Origin: Litchfieldella rifensis
Lineage (GTDB): Bacteria; Pseudomonadota; Gammaproteobacteria; Pseudomonadales; Halomonadaceae
NCBI RefSeq assembly: GCF_042646605.1
Contig: NZ_JBHRUG010000009.1
Coordinates: forward strand, 186,001-250,000
Length of the DNA stretch: 64,000 nucleotides
Direction: 5' to 3'
The stretch's first letter is position 1, and each line of letters starts with the position of its first letter. The notes under the pieces were generated by a model. The model had not been told where the DNA came from, ran no database searches, and saw only the letters and a list, made by a program, of their open reading frames with translations. Made by a program: the position numbers and the translations under genes. This document shows, in pieces, positions 39,825 to 50,003 of the stretch.

Positions 39825-40629
39825 ACATGGCAAGCCTTACCCCCGAGCATTTCCTGTGGCGCATGCAGGGTGACGTCGCCGTCATTCAACTCGCCCGTCC
39901 CGAGCGCAAGAATCCCCTGACCTTCGACAGCTATGCCGAACTGCGCGACACCTTCCGCGACCTGGCCTATGCCGACGACGTCAAGGCGGTGGTGTTCGCC
40001 GCCAATGGCGGCAACTTCAGCTCCGGCGGCGACGTGCACGACATCATCGGCCCGCTGGTGGAGCGGGACATGAAGGGTCTGCTGGCCTTCACCCGCATGA
40101 CCGGTGACCTGGTCAAGGCGATGCTCAACTGCCGGAAACCGGTGATCGCCGCCGTCGATGGGGTGTGCGTGGGGGCAGGGGCGATCATCGCCATGGCCTC
40201 CGATATCCGCTTCGCCACGCCGGAAGCCAAGACCGCTTTCCTGTTCACCCGGGTAGGGCTAGCCGGGTGCGACATGGGCGCCTGCGCGATCCTGCCGCGC
40301 ATCATCGGCCAAGGGCGTGCCGCTGATTTGCTCTACAGCGGCCGCAACATGAGAGCCGAGGAGGGGCTGGCCTGGGGCTTCTACAACCGCCTGGTCGAGG
40401 CCGGCAAGCTCGAGGACGAGGCCATCGCCTACGCCCAGCGCCTCTGCGAGGGGCCGACCTTCGCCCATGGCATCACCAAGACCCAGTTGAACCAGGAGTG
40501 GTCGATGAGCCTGGAACAGGCCCTGGAGGCCGAGGCCCAGGCCCAGGCGATCTGCATGCAGACCAAGGACTTCGAGCGCGCCTACCGGGCGTTCGTGGCC
40601 AAGCAGAAACCCGAGTTCGGAGGCGACTG

Positions 40630-40630
<1 letters not shown>
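39821..40630 (+). CDS. Enoyl-CoA hydratase family protein
   Basis: A 269-residue crotonase with FSSGGDVHDII and DGVCVGAGAIIAMASDIRFATPEAKTAFLFTRVGLAG as oxyanion-hole and active-site segments. The lengthened loop is like enzymes acting on alicyclic or ring-derived CoA esters. Its start overlaps the MarR stop (ATGA). It probably hydrates or opens the ring in the pathway. Confidence 0.9.
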
Positions 40631-41763
<1,133 letters not shown>

Positions 41764-41824
41764 ATGAATGCTGGCGCAGCTCAATCGCTGACAACAACAA
41801 CGTCTCTGACGATGGAGGCCCACG

Positions 41825-43471
41825 ATGTCAGGAAAAACGGCCCATCTCGATACCTTCACCCGGGACAGCCTGCCGCCTCGCGACCAATGGCCCGAACTGA
41901 GGCTGGCGGGGTTCGACTATCCACCGCAACTCAACGCCGCCGTCGAGCTCAGTGACCGGCTGGTCGAACGCGGGTTCGGCGAGCGCATCGCGCTGATCGG
42001 CAACGACCGGCAACGCACCTATCGCGAACTGGCCGAGTGGACCAGCCAACTGGCCCATGCGCTGGTCGAGGACTATGGCGTGAAACCCGGCAACCGGGTG
42101 CTGATCCGTTCGGCCAACAACCCGGCGATGGTCGCTTGCTGGCTGGCGGCCACCAAGGCCGGTGCCGTGGTGGTCAATACCATGCCCATGCTGCGCGCCG
42201 GCGAGCTGGCGAAGATCGTCGACAAGGCCGAAATCAGCCATGCGTTGTGCGATACCCGGCTGCTCGACGAGTTGCATACATGTGCCGAAACCAGTCGCTA
42301 CCTGACTCAGGTGATCGGCTTCGACGGCACCGCCAACCACGACGCCGAGCTCGATCGTGCCGCCCTGCACAAGCCGGCGACGTTCACCGCCGTGAATACC
42401 GCCCAGGACGACGTCGCCCTGCTCGCCTTCACCTCCGGTACCACTGGCCAGCCCAAGGCCACCATGCATTTTCACCGCGACCTGCTGATCATCGCCGACG
42501 GCTATGCCCGCGAGATTCTGCAGGTCACGCCGGACGACATCTTCGTCGGCTCGCCGCCGCTGGCCTTCACCTTCGGGTTGGGTGGGCTGGCGATCTTCCC
42601 GCTGCGTTTCGGCGCCACCGCCACGTTGCTGGAGAAGGCCTCGCCAGCCAACATGATCGACATCATCGAGACCTACCGGGCGACCGTTTCGTTTACGGCG
42701 CCCACGGCCTACCGTGGTATGTTGAAGGCGATGGACGAAGGTGCCGATCTGTCGAGCCTGCGTGTCGCGGTCTCCGCCGGCGAGACCTTGCCAGCTCCGG
42801 TCTATGAGGAGTGGAGGCAGAAAACCGGCAAGCTCATGCTCGACGGCATCGGCTCCACCGAGATGCTGCATATCTTCATTTCCAACCGGCTCGACGATGC
42901 CAGACCGGGATGCACCGGCAAACCGGTGGGGGGCTACGAGGCACGGGTCGTCGATCTGGAGATGCAGGAAGTGCCGGTGGGTCAAGTCGGCAGTTTGGCA
43001 GTGCGGGGACCTACCGGTTGCCGCTATCTGGCCGACGACCGTCAGCGCCAATACGTGCGCGATGGTTGGAACCTCACCGGCGACAGCTTCGTTCAGGACG
43101 AGCAGGGGTACTTTCACTTCGCCGCGCGCAGCGACGATATGATCGTCTCCGCGGGTTACAACATCGCCGGCCCGGAGGTGGAGGCGGCATTGCTGGCGCA
43201 TGACGAGGTGCTGGAATGCGCCGTGGTCGGCGCGCCCGACGACGAGCGTGGCCAGATCGTCGAGGCGTTCGTCGTGCTGGCGCCGGGTGTGGTGGGTGAC
43301 GAGGCGTGTGCCCAACGTCTGCAGGGCTTCGTCAAGCAGAGCCTGGCACCCTACAAGTACCCGCGCTCGGTGCGTTTCATCGATGAGCTGCCCAAGACGG
43401 CAACCGGCAAGATCCAGCGCTTCCGCCTCAAGCAGGCGTACCATCCCGCTGCCGCCAATGGCCAGGCATGA
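41825..43471 (+). CDS. abmG: 2-aminobenzoate-CoA ligase (benzoate-CoA ligase family)
   Basis: A 548-residue AMP-forming ligase. The P-loop is FTSGTTGQPKATMHFH, the core GIGSTEMLHIFISN, the hinge SDDMIVSAGYNIAGPEVEAAL and the C-terminal lysine PKTATGKIQRF. The aromatic-acid ligase subfamily is shown by the SAGETLPAPVYEEW and STEM segments. It activates anthranilate or a close relative to the CoA ester used by the monooxygenase. It starts 61 bases after the dehydrogenase gene. Confidence 0.87.
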   Translation: MSGKTAHLDTFTRDSLPPRDQWPELRLAGFDYPPQLNAAVELSDRLVERGFGERIALIGNDRQRTYRELAEWTSQLAHALVEDYGVKPGNRVLIRSANNPAMVACWLAATKAGAVVVNTMPMLRAGELAKIVDKAEISHALCDTRLLDELHTCAETSRYLTQVIGFDGTANHDAELDRAALHKPATFTAVNTAQDDVALLAFTSGTTGQPKATMHFHRDLLIIADGYAREILQVTPDDIFVGSPPLAFTFGLGGLAIFPLRFGATATLLEKASPANMIDIIETYRATVSFTAPTAYRGMLKAMDEGADLSSLRVAVSAGETLPAPVYEEWRQKTGKLMLDGIGSTEMLHIFISNRLDDARPGCTGKPVGGYEARVVDLEMQEVPVGQVGSLAVRGPTGCRYLADDRQRQYVRDGWNLTGDSFVQDEQGYFHFAARSDDMIVSAGYNIAGPEVEAALLAHDEVLECAVVGAPDDERGQIVEAFVVLAPGVVGDEACAQRLQGFVKQSLAPYKYPRSVRFIDELPKTATGKIQRFRLKQAYHPAAANGQA

Positions 43472-43528
43472 CGCCAACCACAACGAGATGACGTGACAAC
43501 AGCACCTGTGCACAAGGGGATCTAAACA

Positions 43529-44677
43529 ATGAAGAAAATGACCGCCATCGGCCTCGGCCTGTTGATGTCGACCGGCCTGGCGTCGCTCCACGCCCAGGCC
43601 GACGAGGTCAAGATCGGCATGATCACCACCCTTTCGGGAGGCGGGTCGCACCTAGGCGTGGATATCCGCGATGGCTTCCAGCTCGCCCTCCAGCAGTCCA
43701 GTCGCGACGACATCGAACTGCTGGTGCAGGACGATGCCCGCAAGCCCGATGTGGCCAAGAGCCTGGCCGACGAGTTTATCCAGCGTGACGAGGTCGATAT
43801 CCTCACCGGCATCGTGTGGTCGAACCTGGCCATGGCGGTAGTGCCCTCCGTGGTGCGCCAAGGGGTGTTCTACCTCTCGCCCAATGCCGGGCCTTCGGAC
43901 CTGGCGGGGCGTCTCTGCCACGAAAACTACTTCAATGTCGCCTGGCAGAACAACAACCTGCATGAGGCCATGGGTGCCTACATGCAGCAGCAGGGTCTCA
44001 AGAAGCCCTTCATCCTGGCACCCAACTACCCGGCCGGGACCGATGCCCTGGAGGGCTTCAAGAGCCGCTATGGCGGTGAACTGGCCGGCGAGATCTACAC
44101 CCAACTGGGGCAGACCGACTATGCCGCCGAGATCGCCCAGATTCGTGCCAGCGATGCCGACAGCGTGTTCTTCTTCCTGCCGGGTGGTATGGGCATCGCC
44201 TTCACCAAGCAGTTCCATGGCTCGGGTGTCGAGCTGCCGATGTTCGGGCCGGCGTTCTCCTTCGACGAGATCATCCTCGGTGCGGTAGGTAATGCAGCGC
44301 TGGGTGTGGTGAACACCTCACAGTGGGCCTACGACCTGGACAATCCCACCAACCAGGCTTTCGTCGAAAGCTTCCGTGAAGCCTATGGCCGCACACCGAC
44401 CCTGTATGCCTCGCAGGGCTTCGACACCGCCAACCTGATCCTCAGTGCCCTGGAGACGGCGCACCCGGATGATGCGGATGCCTTCCGCGAGGCCTTGCGC
44501 GCCGCTGATTTCGAATCCACACGCGGCGAATTCCGCTTCGGCAGGAATCATCACCCGATCCAGGACATCTACGTGCGTACCGTGGTCGCCGGCGACCACG
44601 GCCAGCCGACCAATCGGCTGGTGGGCGTTGCCGTCGAGGACATGCAGGACGTCTTCGTCGATCAGTGCCAAATGTAG
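43529..44677 (+). CDS. ABC transporter substrate-binding protein (aromatic acid, LivJ type)
   Basis: A 382-residue periplasmic type I binding protein with a signal peptide ending HAQA. It opens DEVKIGMITTLSGGGSHLGV and has LSPNAGPSDLAGRLCHENYF, typical of binding proteins for aromatic acids rather than leucine. Followed by a strong hairpin, then the two permeases and two ATPases. The context suggests uptake of anthranilate or a related aromatic acid. Confidence 0.88.
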   Translation: MKKMTAIGLGLLMSTGLASLHAQADEVKIGMITTLSGGGSHLGVDIRDGFQLALQQSSRDDIELLVQDDARKPDVAKSLADEFIQRDEVDILTGIVWSNLAMAVVPSVVRQGVFYLSPNAGPSDLAGRLCHENYFNVAWQNNNLHEAMGAYMQQQGLKKPFILAPNYPAGTDALEGFKSRYGGELAGEIYTQLGQTDYAAEIAQIRASDADSVFFFLPGGMGIAFTKQFHGSGVELPMFGPAFSFDEIILGAVGNAALGVVNTSQWAYDLDNPTNQAFVESFREAYGRTPTLYASQGFDTANLILSALETAHPDDADAFREALRAADFESTRGEFRFGRNHHPIQDIYVRTVVAGDHGQPTNRLVGVAVEDMQDVFVDQCQM

Positions 44678-44686
44678 ATCTATCCA

Positions 44687-44718
44687 ACCGTTCGGATCGG
44701 CACTCCGATCCGAACGGT
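44687..44718 (+). terminator. Hairpin between binding-protein and permease genes
   Basis: A 14-bp perfect stem (ACCGTTCGGATCGG and its complement) with loop CACT, 10 bases after the stop. The T run is weak (GATTTCATC), so it is more likely an mRNA 3' stabiliser or leaky terminator that keeps binding protein in excess over the membrane parts. Confidence 0.7.
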
Positions 44719-44750
44719 GATTTCATCTCGCCTGATTCAGGGACGCCATC

Positions 44751-45671
44751 GTGACCCTATCCCTGCTATTCGAACAACTTCTCAATGGCCTGCAGCTCGG
44801 CACCATGCTGTTTCTGATGGCCAGCGGCCTGACCCTGGTGTTCGGTGTGATGGGCCTGATCAATCTCGCCCATGGTTCCTTCTACATGGTCGGCGCCTTC
44901 GTGACCGCCTGGACCGCCGGTACCACCGGGTCGTTCTGGGTCGGCCTGGGGGCAGGCATCCTGGCTGCCGCCGCGGTCGGCGCCGTGGTCGAATTGCTGG
45001 TGATTCGTCGCCTCTATCATCGCCAGCATCTCGATCAGGTGCTCGCGACCTTCGCCCTGATCCTGATCTTTTCCGAGGGCACGCGTTGGCTGTTCGGTTC
45101 CTCGCCACTATGGCTCAACGTGCCCGAAGTACTGTCGGGCTCCGTGGCCTTGCCGGGCGGATCGCGTTACCCGGTGTTCCGGTTGGTGATCATCGGCGTG
45201 GGCGTGCTGGTGGCGGTGGCGCTGTTCCTGCTGATTTCCCGCACCCGCCTGGGCATGCGCATCCGCGCCGGCGAAAGCGACCGGGAAATGATCGGGGCGC
45301 TGGGAATCGACATCGCCAAGCTCTATACGCTGGTGTTCGCCCTGGGGGCGGCCCTGGCGGGGCTGGCCGGGTCGATGATCGGCGCCCTGCAATCGGTGCA
45401 GGTGGGCATGGGCGAGCCGGTGCTGATCCTGGCTTTCGTGGTGATCGTGATCGGCGGCATCGGTTCGATCAAAGGGGCGCTGATCGGCTCGCTGCTGGTA
45501 GGCCTCGTCGATACCCTGGGCCGGGTGTTCCTGCCGTCGCTGTTCAAGCTGTTCATGACCCCGGCCGAGGCCTCCGGGGTCGGGGCGGCACTGGCCTCGA
45601 TGCTGATCTACGTGCTGATGGCCATCATCCTGGCGTTCAAACCGAAAGGGCTGTTTGTTGCCAATGACTAG
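44751..45671 (+). CDS. livH: Branched-chain-type ABC permease LivH
   Basis: A 306-residue inner-membrane protein with about eight helices, starting at GTG 44751. The LivH motif GLTLVFGVMGLINLAHGSFYMVGAF and the late GGIGSIKGALIGSLLVGLVDTLGR are characteristic. It pairs with the LivM-type permease that overlaps its end. Confidence 0.92.
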   Translation: MTLSLLFEQLLNGLQLGTMLFLMASGLTLVFGVMGLINLAHGSFYMVGAFVTAWTAGTTGSFWVGLGAGILAAAAVGAVVELLVIRRLYHRQHLDQVLATFALILIFSEGTRWLFGSSPLWLNVPEVLSGSVALPGGSRYPVFRLVIIGVGVLVAVALFLLISRTRLGMRIRAGESDREMIGALGIDIAKLYTLVFALGAALAGLAGSMIGALQSVQVGMGEPVLILAFVVIVIGGIGSIKGALIGSLLVGLVDTLGRVFLPSLFKLFMTPAEASGVGAALASMLIYVLMAIILAFKPKGLFVAND

Positions 45672-46710
45672 ATTACACAAGGGCGCACTGCACAAGACCT
45701 CGGGCACGACGCCGGTGTCGATGCCGCGCATGCGCCGTGAAACCTGGGTCAACTGGGCGCTGCTCGGCCTGCTGCTGGTGGCACCGCTGATCGCCAATGC
45801 CCTGGGGGAGATCTACTACGTCAACCTGGCGACCCGCATCGCGATCGTCGCCATGGCGGCGGTGGGGCTCAATCTGGCGATCGGCTATGGCGGCATGATC
45901 AGCTTCGGCCATGCCGCCTTCTTCGGGCTGGGCGGCTATGTCGCCGGCATCAGCGCGTTTCACGCCTTCGACATGACACCGGTGCTGAGTTGGCCCGTCA
46001 CGATGCCGGGAACCGACAACCTGCTGGCGATCTGGCTGGCGGCGATGCTGTCATGCGCCGTGCTGGCGCTGGCGATCGGAGCGATTTCGCTGCGTACCTC
46101 CGGGGTGTACTTCATCATGATCACCCTCGCATTCGCCCAGATGATCTATTACTTCGCCGTCTCCTGGCCGACCTACGGCGGCGAGGACGGGTTGCCGATC
46201 TACCTGCGCAACCAGTTCCCCGGGCTCGATACCAACGATCCGCTGACCTACTTCCTGATCTGCTTCGCGGCACTGGTGCTGGCGCTGGCGATCACCGCGC
46301 GCCTGATGCAATCGCGTTTCGGTGCGGCGCTGAGCATGGCGCGGCTCAACGAGACGCGCCTGGCCACGGCGGGGATCGCCCCCTATCCGATCCGCCTGGT
46401 GGCATTCGTGATCTCGGCGGTGATCACCGGTCTGGCCGGGGCGCTGTTCGCCGACCTCAACGGCTTCGTCGGGCCGAGCATGCTCAGTTGGCATCGCTCC
46501 GGCGAGATCATGGTCATCGTCATCCTGGGCGGTGTCGGCCGGCTCTATGGCCCGCTCTCCGGGGCCATACTGTTCGTGCTCATGGAAACCCTGCTCGGCG
46601 GGCTGACCGAGTACTGGCTGCTGTTCCTAGGGTTGGTGCTGCTGTTCGTGGTGCTGTTCGCGCGCGGCGGCGTGATGGGGCTGCTGGCCGGGAGGGAGCG
46701 TCATGTCTGA
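45664..46710 (+). CDS. livM: Branched-chain-type ABC permease LivM
   Basis: A 348-residue permease with about ten helices. AAVGLNLAIGYGGMISFGHAAFFGLGGY and the SLRTSGVYFIMITLAFAQM segment are LivM signatures, as is the late LGGVGRLYGPLSGAILF. The ATG at 45664 lies within the end of livH. The first 35 residues are a hydrophilic extension. Confidence 0.92.
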   Translation: MTRLHKGALHKTSGTTPVSMPRMRRETWVNWALLGLLLVAPLIANALGEIYYVNLATRIAIVAMAAVGLNLAIGYGGMISFGHAAFFGLGGYVAGISAFHAFDMTPVLSWPVTMPGTDNLLAIWLAAMLSCAVLALAIGAISLRTSGVYFIMITLAFAQMIYYFAVSWPTYGGEDGLPIYLRNQFPGLDTNDPLTYFLICFAALVLALAITARLMQSRFGAALSMARLNETRLATAGIAPYPIRLVAFVISAVITGLAGALFADLNGFVGPSMLSWHRSGEIMVIVILGGVGRLYGPLSGAILFVLMETLLGGLTEYWLLFLGLVLLFVVLFARGGVMGLLAGRERHV

Positions 46711-47446
46711 GGCCGTGCTGACGCTTAGTCACCTGCACAAGCGCTTCGGCGCGCTGCAGGCCACCCAGGATGTGTCGCTCGACCTCAAGGCGGGGGAAAT
46801 CCATGCCCTGATCGGCCCCAACGGGGCCGGCAAGTCGACCCTGATCGGCCAGATCACCGGCCACCTGACGCCCGACCGGGGCCAGGTGCGGCTGACCGGT
46901 GAGGACATCACCGCGCTGAGCGTGGCGCAGCGGGCGCGACGGGGCCTGGGGCGCAGCTTCCAGATCTCCTCGCTGGCCGATTCGCTGTCGGTGTTGCGCA
47001 ACGTGATGATCGCCGTGCAGGGCCTGCAGGGGCACAGTTTCCGCTTCTGGAAGCCGGTGCATCGCGATGCCAGTCTGGTGGAGCCGGCACGCGCGGCCAT
47101 CGCGCGTATGCGGCTCGAGGCGCGTGCCGAGACGCCGGTGTCGGAGCTTTCCCACGGCGAGCGTCGCCAGGTGGAAGTGGCCTGTGCGCTGGCGTTGAGG
47201 CCGCGCGCCCTGCTGCTCGACGAGCCCATGGCCGGGTTGGGGCCGGAGGGCTCGGCGCGACTCACCGAACTGCTCGAGGAACTCAAGCACGAGGTGCCGA
47301 TCCTGCTGATCGAGCACGACATGGACGTCGTGTTCCGCCTCGCCGACCGCATCTCCGTGCTGGTGGCGGGGCAGGTGATCGCCCATGGCGTCGGCGACGA
47401 GATCCGCGCCAATCCACTGGTGCGCGAAGCCTACCTGGGGGACTGA
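46703..47446 (+). CDS. livG: Branched-chain-type ABC ATPase LivG
   Basis: A 247-residue ATPase: Walker A GPNGAGKST, signature LSHGERRQVEVA, Walker B LLLDEPMAGLGPEG, H-loop IEHDMDVVF. It has the LivG-specific GLGRSFQISSLADSLSVLRNVMIAVQ. Its start overlaps the livM end by 8 bases. Confidence 0.93.
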   Translation: MSEAVLTLSHLHKRFGALQATQDVSLDLKAGEIHALIGPNGAGKSTLIGQITGHLTPDRGQVRLTGEDITALSVAQRARRGLGRSFQISSLADSLSVLRNVMIAVQGLQGHSFRFWKPVHRDASLVEPARAAIARMRLEARAETPVSELSHGERRQVEVACALALRPRALLLDEPMAGLGPEGSARLTELLEELKHEVPILLIEHDMDVVFRLADRISVLVAGQVIAHGVGDEIRANPLVREAYLGD

Positions 47447-47447
47447 C

Positions 47448-48128
47448 ATGCTGACCATCACGAGTATCGAAACCTTCTACGGTCCCTCCCAGGCGCTGTT
47501 CGGCGTCGACCTGCAGGTTGCCGCGGGGGAGATGGTGGCGCTGATGGGCCGCAACGGCATGGGCAAGACCACCACCATCCGCTCGTTATTCGGCCTGACC
47601 CCGGCTGCCAGCGGTACCATCGAGTTCGAGGCTCGCGACCTGCGCAAGCTGCCATCCTATCGCATCGCCCGCTTGGGGCTAGGCCTGGTGCCGGAGGGGC
47701 GTCGCTGCTTTCCCAACTTGACGGTACGCGAGAACCTGATCGCCACCGCCCGCCCCGGCCAGTGGGATCTGGCGCAGGTCGAGCGCCTGTTCCCGCGCCT
47801 GGCCGAACGTGCCGAGCAGTCGGCGCAAACCTTGTCGGGTGGCGAGCAGCAGATGCTGGCCATCGGTCGGGCGCTGATGACCAACCCGCGCCTGCTGGTG
47901 CTCGACGAGGCCACCGAGGGCCTGGCCCCGGTGATCCGCAAGGAGATCTGGGCGGCCATCCGTACCCTCAAGCAGCAGGGGCAGTCGACGCTGATCGTCG
48001 ACAAGTCGCTTTCCGAGCTGCTGCCGCTGGTCGACCGCTGCACCATCCTGGAGAAAGGGCGTACGGCCTGGAACGGGCTGCCCGGCGAGCTCGACGAGGG
48101 GATCCGCGATCGTTATCTGGGAGTATAA
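47448..48128 (+). CDS. livF: Branched-chain-type ABC ATPase LivF
   Basis: A 226-residue ATPase: Walker A GRNGMGKTT, VPEGRRCFPNLTVRENLIATA, signature LSGGEQQMLAIGRALM, Walker B LLVLDEATEGLAP. The H-loop position reads IVDKSLSELL, where the usual His/Gln is replaced by Lys; LivF proteins of aromatic-acid systems often show this. It starts 1 base after the livG stop. Confidence 0.92.
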   Translation: MLTITSIETFYGPSQALFGVDLQVAAGEMVALMGRNGMGKTTTIRSLFGLTPAASGTIEFEARDLRKLPSYRIARLGLGLVPEGRRCFPNLTVRENLIATARPGQWDLAQVERLFPRLAERAEQSAQTLSGGEQQMLAIGRALMTNPRLLVLDEATEGLAPVIRKEIWAAIRTLKQQGQSTLIVDKSLSELLPLVDRCTILEKGRTAWNGLPGELDEGIRDRYLGV

Positions 48129-48137
48129 GGAGATCAT

Positions 48138-48545
48138 ATGCCATACGTCACCCACCGCAAGGTGCGCTTCCAGCATTGCGACCCGGCGGCCATCGTCTTC
48201 TATCCGCGTTACTTCGAGATGATCAACTCGGTGGTCGAGGACTACTTCGCCGAGGTGGTGGAAGTCGATTTCCGGGCCATGCATGTCGAGCGCCATGTGG
48301 GCGTGCCCACCGCCTCGCTCGACACCCAGTTCCACGCCTCCAGCCGTCTCGGCGACGACTTGGAGTTCCGCCTGGAGCCGACAGCAGTGGGCACGACCAG
48401 CCTGACGCTGTCCATTCACGTCCATTGCGGAGATGAACTCCGCCTGAGCTGCCGGACGACCCTGGTGTTCGTCGACATGGACAGCGGCCGCCCCATTCCC
48501 TGGCCTGATGCCATGCGTCAGCGTCTTGTCTCCGAGCTTTCATAA
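48138..48545 (+). CDS. Acyl-CoA thioesterase (4-hydroxybenzoyl-CoA thioesterase-like)
   Basis: A 135-residue hot-dog-fold protein. VRFQHCDPAAIVFYPRYFEMINSVVEDYF contains the catalytic Asp of the family. It probably relieves CoA trapping by hydrolysing stalled aryl-CoA intermediates; a thioesterase of this kind accompanies the Azoarcus anthranilate clusters. It has a TAAGGAG ribosome site 9 bases after livF. Confidence 0.88.
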   Translation: MPYVTHRKVRFQHCDPAAIVFYPRYFEMINSVVEDYFAEVVEVDFRAMHVERHVGVPTASLDTQFHASSRLGDDLEFRLEPTAVGTTSLTLSIHVHCGDELRLSCRTTLVFVDMDSGRPIPWPDAMRQRLVSELS

Positions 48546-48556
48546 GGACCCTTGCC

Positions 48557-48970
48557 ATGACGTCACTCAAGGCCCATGAGTTGCTGCACCCTGCCCACTG
48601 GAAACCCGCCGTGGGGTATGCGAACGGCATGCTGGCCGACGGCCGTCTGCTGTTCGTGGGCGGCCAGATCGGCTGGAACCAGGATCAGGTCTTCGAGAGC
48701 GACGACTTCGTCGCGCAGATCCGCCAGGCCTTGGAGAACATCGTCGCCGTGCTGGCCGAGGCCGATGCCGGCCCCGAACACATCGTGCGGCTGACCTGGT
48801 ACATCACCGACAAGCGCGAATACCTGGCGCGGCTCAAGGAGGTGGGAAACGCCTATCGCGCCGTGCTGGGCAAGCACTTCCCGGCGATGACCATGGTCCA
48901 GGTGGCGGACCTGATCGAGGACCGCGCCAAGGTCGAGATCGAAGCCACCGCCGTAGTGCCGCAGCGCTGA
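48557..48970 (+). CDS. RidA-family enamine/imine deaminase
   Basis: A 137-residue trimeric-fold protein: GMLADGRLLFVGGQIGWN, VRLTWYITDKREYL and the end MTMVQVADLIEDRAKVEIEATAVV. RidA proteins hydrolyse enamines and imines. After dearomatisation of 2-aminobenzoyl-CoA the ring carries an enamine or imine nitrogen, so this gene is a good candidate for ammonia release. The archetypal RidA arginine position appears replaced in this subgroup (KVEIEATA). Confidence 0.87.
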   Translation: MTSLKAHELLHPAHWKPAVGYANGMLADGRLLFVGGQIGWNQDQVFESDDFVAQIRQALENIVAVLAEADAGPEHIVRLTWYITDKREYLARLKEVGNAYRAVLGKHFPAMTMVQVADLIEDRAKVEIEATAVVPQR

Positions 48971-48995
48971 GTCATCATGCCCTGGCTGCCGTATC

Positions 48996-49847
48996 TCAGT
49001 GACTCAAGCGCTCGATGGCGGTAATGAAATCGCCACCGGGACGAACGTAGTGCTCAAGAATCGAGAAGTGATCGTCACCGGCCTTGAGATCCGCATGAAC
49101 CTCGATTCCCCGGTCGCGCAGATGCTCGGCGTAGGCGTTCATCTGGCGCGCGAACTCGGCGGGTTCCGCGCCGCCGGCGGTCAGGAGCACCGGGGCTGCG
49201 ACCCGCGGTGGCAGGAACAGTGGGCTGTAGTCCGTCACCTCGCGGCCGGTGAGTTGCAGACTGGGCTGCAGCCAGGAATACGGAAACGGTCGCAGGTCGA
49301 ATAGCCCGCTGATCGCCAGCGCACCCTTGATCAGGTCGTTGGGCAACCCGAACACCCCCTCCCAGTCGGTCGCCATCAGCATGCCGCACAAATGGCCACC
49401 CGCCGAATGCCCGGACACCGTGATGCGCTCAGCATCGGCTCCCAACTCGCCGGCATGGCGATAGAGCCATGCTAGCGACGCCTGGCACTGACGCACCAAC
49501 TCGCTGAACGGCACGCTTGGACACAACGCGTAGTTGACCACTGCCACGTTGATGCCGGCTTCCACCAGCCGTTCGGCGACGAACGAGAACTCCTTGTGAC
49601 TCAACGAGCGCCAGTAGCCGCCGTGAAAGAACACATGCAGTGGGGCATTGGCCTGCTGTGCGGGGAACAGGTCCAGGCGTTCCGTCAGCGACGGGCCATA
49701 GGCCACATCCTCGCGCACCGTCAGGCGCGAACGGGTCGCCGCGCTGCGCTCGCGCCAGTCGGCGAGCAGCGCCGCTCTATCGCGACCACGCATCGGGTCG
49801 TACTGGGCGTCGATCTGTTCCTGGGTGGCGAAGTCGCGGTAGAGCAT
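48996..49847 (-). CDS. Alpha/beta hydrolase, kynurenine-formamidase-like
   Basis: A 283-residue hydrolase. VFFHGGYWRSLSHKEFSFVAERL carries the HGGxW motif of arylformamidases; the nucleophile elbow is GHSAGGHLC; late Asp and His (AGDDHFSILEHY) complete the triad. Kynurenine formamidase yields kynurenine, the precursor of anthranilate, which links the gene to the adjacent cluster. It is on the opposite strand and converges on the RidA gene, so it is not in the same operon. Confidence 0.8.
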   Translation of the reverse strand: MLYRDFATQEQIDAQYDPMRGRDRAALLADWRERSAATRSRLTVREDVAYGPSLTERLDLFPAQQANAPLHVFFHGGYWRSLSHKEFSFVAERLVEAGINVAVVNYALCPSVPFSELVRQCQASLAWLYRHAGELGADAERITVSGHSAGGHLCGMLMATDWEGVFGLPNDLIKGALAISGLFDLRPFPYSWLQPSLQLTGREVTDYSPLFLPPRVAAPVLLTAGGAEPAEFARQMNAYAEHLRDRGIEVHADLKAGDDHFSILEHYVRPGGDFITAIERLSH

Positions 49848-50003
49848 GGAGGATCCTTGCTTGTGCTTGGTTCTCTTCTGGGCAGTTTACGTTAGATACA
49901 TCTCAGTATCGCCGCCGTGGTGCGTCAGAAGATTTTCACGCGATGAGTTGCACCACGCTACCATGGCTTGCATTCATAGCTGATGGATTAAAAGGAATTC
50001 ATA

